A stretch of 64,000 nt of DNA, taken from assembly GCA_963971285.1 (NCBI GenBank), contig OZ020246.1:26200494-26264493 (forward strand), written 5' to 3'. The DNA comes from Astropecten irregularis (taxonomy: Eukaryota; Echinodermata; Asteroidea; Paxillosida; Astropectinidae). The notes under the pieces were generated by a model. That model made no database searches and had not been told where the DNA came from. It saw only the letters and a list, made by a program, of their open reading frames with translations. Shown here in pieces: positions 47,301-59,300 of the stretch (the stretch's first letter is position 1; each line of letters begins with the position of its first letter). A program made the translations under genes and the position numbers.

Positions 47301-50300
47301 ACAACTCCGGCGCTTTTGATACTTTTCAGACCAGCGTCTCAGGAGCATTCTTTGCAGTCGGCGAGACTGAGGTCTCCTACACATTCCGTGATGCAGCTAA
47401 CAACGAAGCATTCTGCCGATTCACCGTCAGGGTCATCCAACAAGGTGAGACTAAGTAGTCTTTGGGTACATTCAGACAGCATTTTAAACTCGCTAAAATC
47501 ACTGTTTCCCGATCGGTTTTAACAAATTGTCTGATTGGTTTTATCCGCCGCTAAAAACACCGAAGTTAAAACTGCTCTGGAGAATGGTTTAGCTCTTAAA
47601 AGTGATCAAGTTTTATTGCTAAAACGCTTCTGGACAGAATAACTCTCCGACATCCCGTTTCAATGCTGCAAAGCCTGGCAGCTGGTTACGTAACACTGAT
47701 GTGGCGCACTTGTTTATATTCAGCACACAGATAAATCCGCGCGCTTTATTTTATAACTGGAAGCCCGTACAGGGTCAAAGCAAAGTACACGACCTCTTAA
47801 AACCCAAAATAAAACCGATCTGTTTTAACTGCAAACAGTCAAATGCTGTATGGACGCAACCAAATTTTAACTTACGACTTACAACCCACCCACCCCCCCG
47901 GTTGCCGAGCAGTTGAACTCAATTGGTTTTAAATAAAAGGCTGTCTGAACGTACCCTTTGGAGTCTTTTTCTCATCAATATCCTTGAAGAAACTTGGCGT
48001 AAAACTTAATATTGAGAAATTATTGGTAAAAACAGCCATGATCATTTTAAAAGGTTGAGTGGTTGAAGGCATCATGCTTGTGAAGTGTATAATGTCTGTC
48101 GCTGCAAAATGCAATGGGGGACAAAAACATCATTTATACATACCGGTGTTCATCTCAATTCTTTCTTATCCATGTCCAGGTGACAACTCTCCGCCCGAGG
48201 TCATCACATGTCCCGACAGCGTGGCTGTTTCTGTTCCTTTCCTGAGCACTGGCACGGCCATCTCCTGGAACGAGCCCACGGTCAACGACAACTCCGGAGC
48301 GTTCACGGCCACCCAGACTCACGAATCTGGCTCTTTCTTCGCTGCAAACACACAGACCCAGGTCACCTACACATTCACAGATGCAGCCAACAATCAAGGC
48401 TTCTGCATATTCACAGTCACTGTGACTTCTCTAGGTAAGCGTCAGTCAGAAACTATATTTTGCGATGAGTTTGTTACGCCGATGATTTTGTTTTGTAGTA
48501 AAGTTTGAATAATATAGTAACAATGATGTTTTATGTGGATCGGTTTGCGGAAACACCATGTAAGAATCGTTCGTGCTTTCGCACTTCCTTCTCACTTCCT
48601 TCGCACTTCTCGTAATTTTTCAACGTTTCGACTAGCCTGCTCTGGCCGTCATCAGGAGACAATTGAAATGAGGGATGTGAGGTCCTTATAATTATATGAT
48701 TGCTTGGGATCCTGTTTCGTGGAGGAGCTTTGTGATTGGTGCTCACTGGGGTGTGAGAGGATCAGGGCTTTTCTGATTGGTGCTCATAGTAGTGCAGAAG
48801 TACAAATGATTCTTACATGGTGTTTTCGCAAACAGAGTCACATTCCAATCGTCACCAATCTTTAATATTGATGTTTGTTTGTTATAGGCCTTTAGGCTTT
48901 TCCCACTTGACCAATCTCGGGGTTGGCCCTGGGGCGACGCGGGGGTGAAAATAAGCCACGATTCCCACTTGAAATGTTCACCCCTCCGTCACCCCTGAGC
49001 CACCCCCGAGATTGCCTTATCTCCGGGGTTAGTTCAACCCTGCTCAGGACCAGGGTTGAAATTTTCACTCCAAGGCGGCTCCGGGGTGAGTTTGCCCTGG
49101 GGATGATCGCTCTAGTGGGAAAAGGCCTTATAAAACTCTTATTCTGTAAATTTAAATGTAGTTTGGCCTTTTGGCTGCAAAGTTTGAATGTTATTCTACA
49201 AAAGAAATATCTTATCTCTCTTTTTATCAAGAGAAATGTTGACCTCATGAGCCGGCCTGTTAATATTCTTGGTATTTTTATCGTATTCCTCTTCCAGGCG
49301 ACATGACTGACCCTATGATAGTCTCCTGCCCATCGGACATCAACGAGTTTGTGCCCTTCCTGACCAGTGGAACCGTCGTTTCCTGGACAGAGCCCGTCGT
49401 CAACGACAACTCAGGCGCCGTCGGCACCACTCAGAACAGAGTTTCGGGATCGTTCTTCGTGACGGGCACCGACACTGTGGTGACGTATACCTTCACCGAT
49501 GCAGCCAACAACCAGGCTATGTGCTCCTTCACTGTCCGAGTTATTGAACTCGGTAAGCTGGATTCATCTTCCTCGTTTCTGGACGAGCTGCGAAGCGAAG
49601 CAAAGCAAAGCCTATGTAGTAGTACCGTTCGTCCCGTCCGGCCGTTCGGCCAAACGTGTGAAATGTGGGGGTTACCTCAGTTTAGTACACTCAGGGTAGC
49701 TGGTACCCAGCTTCTACAGTAAACTAACTTACCTAAATACGACTGGGTCTCGGTACCAGCTAACCTTAGTGTTCTAAACTTTTTTTCTTTTTTTTTAATG
49801 CAATGCGATATAAATACGGATGCATCAAAGTGAAATCGAGTGACGGTTTCAACCAAGGAGGCATAATCACGTCAACACGAATGCGTCCAAATGGAATTGT
49901 CCACTCATTTGCCAAAAATGACCAGTTTTTTTTTTTTTTCTATTTTCTATTTTTTTTTTTCAAAATTGTTAAGTTTTTCTATTGTTTCAAAATGTTGATT
50001 TTTTGGGGGGGGATTGGTGTGTTGTCCAAAATAATGTTGTTATTATTGTAAATGAAAAATGTTGAAGTTTTTTCTATTGTTTCAAAATGTTGAAATTTTT
50101 TTGTGATGGATGGTTGTGTGTGTGATGGATGGGTGTTTGCTATCATGTTTGTAACTGCACGTAATGCTGCAGTGAGCCATGACAGCTTTGCTGTTCTAGT
50201 TGAAAGATTGGCACCGATTCCTTCCAGACTCATCAACTCGTCAATTTGTTTTCGCAGGCGACAACAGTCCTCCGGTTGTGAACACCTGCCCCAACGACAT

Positions 50301-53300
50301 CACCGTCAACGTGCCCTTCCAAAGCACGGGCACAACCGTCAGCTGGGAAGAGCCCTCAGTCACGGACAACTCTGGAGACTTCACGACCACCCAGACACGG
50401 GAATCTGGCACCTTCTTCAATGCCGACACACAGACCCAGGTCACCTACACCTTCACAGACGCAGCCAACAATCCGGCCTTCTGCACGTTCACAGTCACCG
50501 TAACTTCTCTGTGTATGTATTCAGATTGGGACCAAATTTCATATTTTTGTTTCTTACGGGCACTGCTAGGCTTGAAACAGGAAGACTTTTGGGACTTACT
50601 CGGTTAGCAAAGAATTTCTAGGCTTAGCTTAGTTTTTTCTGCTAACACACTGTCATGTGCATTCTGCAGAAAGTCTTTGCTTAGCATAGCAAGAAAGTCA
50701 ATTTGTTGTACCAGTACCAGGATACACCAGGGGAGAATTTCATGAAGCTGCTAAGCACAAATATTTCTTGCCCAATAAAACAAACCCCCATTAAAAATTC
50801 CATTTGATATTAATGGTCAGTGAACAACAGCCAAAGAACCATCACATGCGATACACAACACATGAAGATTTGGTTGTTAATCCTGTTTTAATTAAAACAG
50901 AAATGTCATGCTTAGCAAATTTTTGTGTTAAGCAGCACTGTGAAATTGGCCCCCAGGATACACCAAAATTTTTAATTTTTTCATCATTGTAAATTTTTCA
51001 ATGATCTTAATATTATTTCAATTTCCTTGCCTAAAAAGACAGCAGCAAATACACATTGAAATTGAGTTATATTTTTAGGGTAAACATTCTTTAATTCAGT
51101 GAACAATTTAGTGTCAACCTTTATCCATCAAAAGCATCTTTGCTTATTTTTGTCCATCCTTTCGTATTTTTCATTGATAGCCGACACCACACCGCCCCAA
51201 GTGGTTTGCCCAGCAAGCATCAACGAAGTGGTGCAGTTCGGTGCTGGTGGCGCATCCATCACGTGGTTGACCCCGACCGTCACCGACAACTCTGGCAGCT
51301 TCTCTCTGGTGGAGACCAACTACAATTCTGGTTCATTCCTGCCGACTGGCCAGACCCAGGTCACCTACAAGTACAGAGATGCAGCCGGAAATGAGAACGA
51401 ATGCAGTTTCTTCGTCAATATCGTGGAAGGTAATTTACCTCTGCCATTGCAAAATCCCAGATTTGTCCATTTCTGTTTCGACTGTGACTCCCCAGCTTTA
51501 AAGAGGATGTTCAACACTCAACAAACCTAAAAAAAACTTATCTGACGTCACAAAATCACACATATTTGTCTGCTGCCCCCATTGATGAAATTCAGAGAAT
51601 CTGAATTAGAATCTGAATTTTCGAAGGTTGTGGGTTGATTATGTTGAGAGGAAAATCATCAAAAAGACTCTTTCTGTGTTCAATGTGTGATAGACACTCT
51701 CGCCAAACGGTACGATAGTAGATGCCCCTTGATTGGTCGAAACTTAGAGAGATTAGTGCTGGGTTGGCTTGCATAATTAATCAGGAAATCTGCACGCATT
51801 TGATAGACACTCGCTCGCTGTACAGTTAGTGCGTCTATCACATAGACTAGGCAGAAAGTGGGACAACAAACGACTTCATAGAAGAAATACCGATGTCTCT
51901 TTCAAACTTGTTGTGGCGAACATATGTGGTCTTTCTTTATATTTGACGCTCGCTCTATTTTTTTGTCTTCCAGTTGACAGTATTCCTCCAGTTCTCCAGA
52001 CCTGCCCCGCCAACATCGTGGACCAAGTTGAGTTTGGTATTTCGGGCAAGACCATTACCTGGGACGAGCCCACAGCCACCGACAACACAGGTCAGGCAGT
52101 CGTCATCGCACAGAGGAGTGTCGCACCGGGCACATTTTTCCCGGTCGGTACGACCACCGTCACGTACATCCTTATGGATCCATCTGGTAACGAGGTCATG
52201 TGCCAGTTCACCATCACTATAATAACTGGTAAGTGAAGGGAACAATTCCCTATTGTTTTGTTTTTGATTTTTCAAAATTTAGAGCTTGCTCAAGTTCACA
52301 CCATCATGAGATTTTAGAAGCAGGTCCTAGTTTTTATTAAGGGCATGTACAACATTGATAACAATCCAAAAATAGAAATGTTCACAGGTTTACTTAGAAT
52401 TTACAGGGTATAAAGACGGTAATGGTAGAAACGTACTGTAAAAATGTTTTTGCCTGAAATGCTGTATTTATCCAGAAAAGAGTAAAACCAAACACTAAAA
52501 CATTTTTATCTTGGAAAGATAAAAAATGGAGACAGCTTGTCCCACACAATTTGGCGTAACAGTTGCAATGTTTTTTTTTGCTGTTTGCTACTGTTTCCAG
52601 TGATGGATTGAGCTGAAAATTTCACAGGTTTGTTTTAACCCATGACAAATCAAATTATATCTTTGCTCATCCTGTAGTATTTGTTGTTAACAAACCATAG
52701 AATCCATATCCACAACGAACAATTTCTTAAAAGAAGGTAGGTTTACGGTGACACCATGTAATCTCTTCTGTGAGAGTGTGCGATTCTGAGAAGAACCGGT
52801 GCATGGTATTATCTTGACGTTCCGAACAGTGTGGTCTGTTAGTCCTCAGGAGAGTGACTGTTTTTTACCATGAACCACACACTCTCACAGAAGAGATTAC
52901 ATGGTGTCACCGCAAACCTACCTTCTTTTAGTACTTCCACAGTGCATAGCTTCAAGTCTTATTTAATGAACAATTTCCTCTACCTCTCAATAGTTGATAA
53001 TGTGCCACCGACGCTGGTGACTTGCCCGTCAAATATCGAACGGACCGTCCTGACGGGGACTACCCCGGTCCCGGTGGACTTTGTGACACCGGTTGCGGCC
53101 GACAACACCGGCGTCGTCAACCTCGTCTTCAACACCAGGAGCCCAGGAGATTCGTTTGACGCCGGCGAGACCGAAGTCACCTATTTCTTTGAGGATGAGG
53201 CTGGGAACTCTGTCCGCTGCTTGTTCACCGTCAGAATCATCGAAGGTAAATTATTTTGCCATTTTGCAGAAAGTCCTTGCTTAGCACAGAGAGAAAGAAG

Positions 53301-56300
53301 ACTCTCCCGTCCTGTAAGCGAAAAACTATGCTATCGTACGCGAAGGAATTTTAGCTTACGGTAACGGATTCCATGAAATTGGGCCCCATGCCCTCTTAAC
53401 TCTAAGCATGGTTTCAATATTAATTGATTTTGGGGGATCATTTTTAAATCCTTGGAAAATGTTAAGATAATCTTCTACTTTTTTTTTTAAAATCAACTCC
53501 CTGTGTTTCATCTCTTTCATATTTTATTTTGAGTTGAGGAATTATGTGTAGCACCACATTCACATGAGACACGTTATCCGCAGGCATCCATTTTGTTTCC
53601 TAGATTTAAAGATGTAGTACCTATTCAGTTCCAGTCCCACAATTACGATAATATTGAACATCAATAACCACACCGCCAACACAGGGCTGTATAGCTCAGT
53701 TGGTAAGAGCGCTGGTACGGTTTTCCAGTGGCCGCTGGTTCGAATCACACTCCAGTCAATTTTTCTTTGATCACTTTTCAATGACTAATAACAAAATTGT
53801 TTGTGTGTGTGCATTCGTAGCCAATCCCTGTCTGTCTCAGCCCTGCCTGAATGGTGGAGCTTGCATCCCAGAGACGTTGACATCCTACAGATGCCTGTGC
53901 ACTAACTGTTTCACAGGGGACCGCTGTGAACAAGGTAAGAAGTCTGGTATCGAGTCGACAGAGGGTCACGTAAAGTGACCTTGGGATGTCTTTTATTTGG
54001 AAAGGACAAAGCTGACTGCATCCTGTTTGAATATGTCCTGGGGTCGATTTCACCAAACTCATCGTAACTTACTGTCAATCATAAGACTTATGATGCATTG
54101 CAGTCCTATGTAGTATAGGCCCCCTATGATGGGTTATCCTTCATAACTCGAGTTACGATCGATCGTATGACTTTGTGACATCAACCCCTGATAGCGATAG
54201 TGACTGTTGCGATCAGGCGCGTACGCAGGGGGGGTGTTTTGGACGTAAAACACCCCCCTTTGCTCAGCGGTAAAAATGTGGAAAGGGAGAAAATAAGGAA
54301 ACGGAGAGGGAAAAAGATAAAAAGAAAGCACCGAATACATACCAAGTGTGAAACAGGGAAATTTGGGGATTAAAGAAGAAGTAGAAAGATCAAGTGTGTG
54401 TTAATAAAACTTGCGTACATGACTACATGTATAACATTAAGGTCCCCTATAGTTACATAATTATAAGGCCTATAAATGTTACATCACGACGTACGTTCGT
54501 TCCTCGTGATTGGTGTTGTGCGCACGCGATGCACCCACCCTTCGCAGCATGGAAAACGATCGACTCCACTCACTACATACAGGCAGGGGAGGCTGGGGCC
54601 GCGTAATTTTTGTTTGGGTACGGTACTCGCTGCGAGTTTAGGCCGGGGGGCTCCCCGGTTAAACTTTCTAGCCCCACTAATGTGGAATAAATTTTCGCGC
54701 AAGCCGCTCCATCCTTTTGGCGGCTTGAGCGAAAAATTCCCACCAGTACACGGCCTTCTTTCTTTTTACTATACACTGTAACCAAAAAAACGTAGCCTAA
54801 ATGGAAACTGTTCGCACTTTTGAAAGGAAGTCCAAGACTTTGTTCTGGATGACCGTGATCGACTGCGTTTTTAGTGTCATGCACAAAAAAGAGCATGTCT
54901 CTTCATTCTGCCTGGATTTAATTTTCACGGAAATTCCGTGTTTATTGAAAAATGCAATTCAATAAAATGATAAGAAATGGAAAATTTTCAAAATGTCGAC
55001 TACACAGCTTTTTACGGAAGCCCATTAGTGCCAGGTGAATATATTTATTTGACATCGGGAGTGTATATTTTCAAGTTTCGCGGCTGCGGAAAAATATTTC
55101 TTTAACAAAAAAAGCATAACCCACGTCAAAAAATATATTCACCTGACAAAAACGGGCGTTGATATTAGACAAAATTGGCCGTTTCTTCAAAACTGGTGCA
55201 ACTCATGATCATCGCTTAATAATATATTTGTTTCATATTTCTTAATTTTGTTCAAATAAATTTTATGGCAGATGACTATTTCCTTTTGATCCTGCGTCTA
55301 AATGAAAACTGTATGAAAACAAATTTGCCATCATAACTTTTAAAAATCCTTTGGTCAAATGTGTCTAAAATCCGAAATTATAAAAATGAAAAGAAAAAAA
55401 ACCCATCCTATTTCCATGGCAAAAAGTTATCAAAAAGGGCCCAGAAATACTCTAAAATGCACCAGGGAGCATCTAATATCCAAAATTTTCCGGGGCCCTT
55501 AAGCGGGCCCCGTACCCCACGCCGTGGCTTTGCAAGTTTCTTTTTTTAAACACCCCCCTTGGAAAAATCCTGCGTACGCCACTGGTTGCGATAATCATAT
55601 TTGAGAAATAAAATGGGGGACAAAACAAGGGGAAGGGTGGGGGCATGGTCCCTCTTGAGAACTCTCTTAGCAACGGGCTTGTTCCTATTGCAGAACATGA
55701 GGTTACTATGGTATACTATGGTTCCTCAATCATATTATTGCCTCCAAACTTTCAAAATTTGGTTGAAGTATTCAGCATTTTGTAGAAGGGATATCCCACA
55801 CCAATTGTCTGGCTTCGACTGCGGCTGCAGCCATGACGTCACAAATATCAAGCCACAAAGGAAGGTGACTTCGTTGTGGCCGGGTTGTCCTCAGTATTCG
55901 TATGCTTGTAAACATGGATTCAAATTGTCTATTGAAGGCGCGCCTATGCAGCCAAAAGGCGCGTCCCAATTCTCCTGGCTGAATCCAGTTTGAAGACGCA
56001 GATGCTGCCACGGCTGTTGTCAGTGGCCACAGCCCTTCAATACCCCGTTCCGCTTTGCTCTTTTAAGCCCCGCCCACACAAGTGTTTTACATATGCATTT
56101 GACCGAGTTTGACCGAGGCTTTCGTGGTCACCTGATTAAAAGGCATCCTCCGATTGGTCAATGCGCACAGTTTGATTGACAGGCCGGAAGGGTTGATCCA
56201 TTGGGACTTGGCCTAGATTCACGCTTTGCCTGATCATGAGATCGTTTGCATTCTGAGGAAGGTTTTCATTCATTTGACTTTGGACGTATTTTTTTTTCAG

Positions 56301-59300
56301 CCGTGGATGCTTGTGACGGTAACACCTGCCAAAATGGTGCCGCCTGTTCAGCTCTGCCCGGTTCCTGTACACAGTATGAATGCCAGTGCCCAAGCTGTTT
56401 CACAGGACAGTTCTGCGAACGTAGTAAGTTGGATTATTATGTCCACCATATTTTTGAGTGGGATCACATTAGCTGGAATATTTCAAGATAACTTCATACT
56501 TTGGTAGCAAACCAAAACAGAGATCTTCACAGATTTATGGATAACTAATACAGGGTGTAAAGATGGTGATTTTAGGAACATACCGTCAATGTTTTTCTGC
56601 CTGAAATGCTGTATATATCCAGAAAAAGTAAAACCAAAGACAAAAAAACAACCCAATTTTGATCTCAGGAAGATACACAAATCCTGTGAAGAGATTTGAA
56701 AGTACTGTGTGCGTTTTTCACGGTTTCCATAAAGTAGGCACCGTATGGGACTGGAAATTTTCACAGATGACTGTTACTGTATCTGTCTTGATATTTTTGC
56801 CCATGAATCTGCATTTCTTTGACAAAAACCAAAGTATGAAGTTACCTTTGAGTTGCAAAGCTCTGGTTAGAGTTTCCCAAAAGACATACAGTATTTGCAT
56901 GATGAGACATTCAACTTTCAATATCTACCTAAACCCAATCTTTTTTACTGGGATTTTTCCTCTAAATAACTGCCAAAATTTAGCAATTTGCAGCATTACC
57001 TTATGCACATTATTTTGGTTTTTGCCAAATTTAGGGGAGCATAGGTGGCAAGTGTGTTAGGCACTCGCCTCTCACCAATGTGGCCCGGGTTCGATCCAGG
57101 GCTAGGTCATATGTGAGAAGAGTTGTGCTGCGAGTAAGGACGATTAGCCTCCCAAATTATTATTATTATTATTATTAAAATTAGGCTAGAAGGCCTCTGT
57201 GTATTAAAAGTTACCTTTCCCAGACCCTACGTTCTCAAGCCCCTAAACAAATCTGCACTTTTACAAATGCATTTGGGCCAAATTGTGGGGCAGTTTTTGG
57301 CACAAAATCACCAACAAAAAGTTACAGCTTTTGGAGTCTTTTGGATTTGTAACATAGTTGCTGTCCAGTATTTATTAAAGCATATGTGTGTTTTTGTATT
57401 CCTTTTCATTGTGTGATGAATATAGATGTGGATAGTTGTGAGAACAACCAGTGTTCCAACGGTGCATTGTGCGTGGCCAGCAATGATAACTGTATTGACT
57501 ATACCTGCCAGTGCCCGTCATGTTACACCGGACGCTTCTGTGACATCCGTAAGTTTGATCCATTTATTTGTTTAATTAGCTATTGCTAAGGATGTTTCTA
57601 CTCACAGTCTATGCTGTGGAAACTTATGCATGGACCAAGCCGTAGCTGTAGCCGTAATATTTGGATCTGTGGCCAATTTCATAGAGCTGAAAGATTTGAA
57701 GTTTTGCATGGTGACAATTGTTATGTTGATCGGTTTGCGGAAACTAGAGCAGGCTAGTCGAAACGTTGAGACCTTACGAGAAATGCGAATGAAATAGAAG
57801 TGTGAAAGTACGAACGATTCTTACATGGTGTTTCGGCAAACCGATTCATAGAGCTGCTTAAGCACACAATTTGCTTAAGCATGAAAAGTTTTCCTTGGAT
57901 CAAACAGGTATACCAACCAAATTTTCATGTGAAATTTTACTGCTTTTGACTTGTATTCGACCATCGTCTGCTGAGCATAACATTCACAAGTAGTTTAGAC
58001 TAACAGTGGCATACTGATTTTATTTATCATGGTTTTTGGTGATTGAGCAAATTTTGGTGCTTAAGCAAATTTGGGTGCTTAAGCAGCTCTGTGAAATTGG
58101 CCCCTGGCCTTAAAGGTTTCTTGATGAGAAATGAGAGATAATTCTAACTGTTGCTTCCCTTGTGCCTTCTTGCAGCTATCTCTGCCTGTGCTAACAGCAA
58201 CTGCCAGAACGGAGGTGTGTGCGTACCCAGCACCAATACCAACTCTGCCTTTGCCTGCTCCGAGTACACCTGCTCATGCGGCGGCTGTTTCACTGGTGAA
58301 AAATGCGACGTCGGTGAGTGTTTTAGCTTCCTTTGTATTGTTTTAGTTTGTCTTGGCGTATGAAGCTTGCTAGACACTGTGTCCCGCATCCGGAGCTGTC
58401 TGCCTTCCGACCATCTTGTGGGAGCCAAAGCAAGGCAATACCACTCGGGGGAGGAGGCATCTCACCTTTGTGGACCAGCTCAAGAGAGATACAGGCGTCA
58501 CCAGTGCCGAAGAGCTGCGCTCCTGTATGCTGGATCGGGATGTCTGGAAGGCAATGAATCGAAGTTTGGTTCGCGACGTTGCTCCGCCGGTCCCAATATA
58601 GAAGTAGTATTGATATTGTTTCAACATGATTTGATCAAAATCGCTCATTAAAAAATGTGTCTGAAACAGAGAATTAACTTTCATTTTCAGGCGTTGTATC
58701 CATCCCTGCCCCGATTTGAAGATTTCCTAAAAGATCAACAATTTTAATCAATTTTTTGTCCATTGGAAATCATCACTAGGGGTTATAGTTTCTCTTTGGA
58801 AACTAGGATGCTAGATAAAGAACGATACCCCAAACAGCACTTTTTCTGAATTAAAACATTGAAAGGTTTACGTAGAAAAATGACCGGAGCGGGATTTGAA
58901 CCGACGACTTCCTGAATACCGCACAGGTGCTCTACCAACTGAGCAATCCAGCCCTACGTTGGTGGTGTCCCTAATAGTCAATTATCTTTGTTCGGTTGGC
59001 AGTCAGAAGCCATGAAATTGCGCACATACTACTATATCTCAGGGATCATTATATCGATACGCGCAGCAATGCTGCAACCTGAGAACAGTACATGGGGGAT
59101 CACTCAAAGAGGATACGGCTTTCCAATTAACATAATCATCAAATGAGGTTGCCGGTTCGAATCCTGCTCCAGTAAATTTTTCTATGTTCTCCTTTCAAAA
59201 ATTCAGTCAGTTTCCCTTGTGGTTATTTGATTATTAAATTAAAACACGACTGATTTCATGTTTGCATTTCAGAGCGCAATGCCTGCAATCCAAACCCTTG

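Noticed and set aside
48892..49306. Two overlapping ORFs before exon 22
   Set aside because: They lie in a GC-rich MITE on both strands; exon 22 has a clear acceptor at 49297.
55601..55993. 130-codon ORF in the intron before exon 28
   Set aside because: No domain or splice support; may be part of an unnamed repeat.
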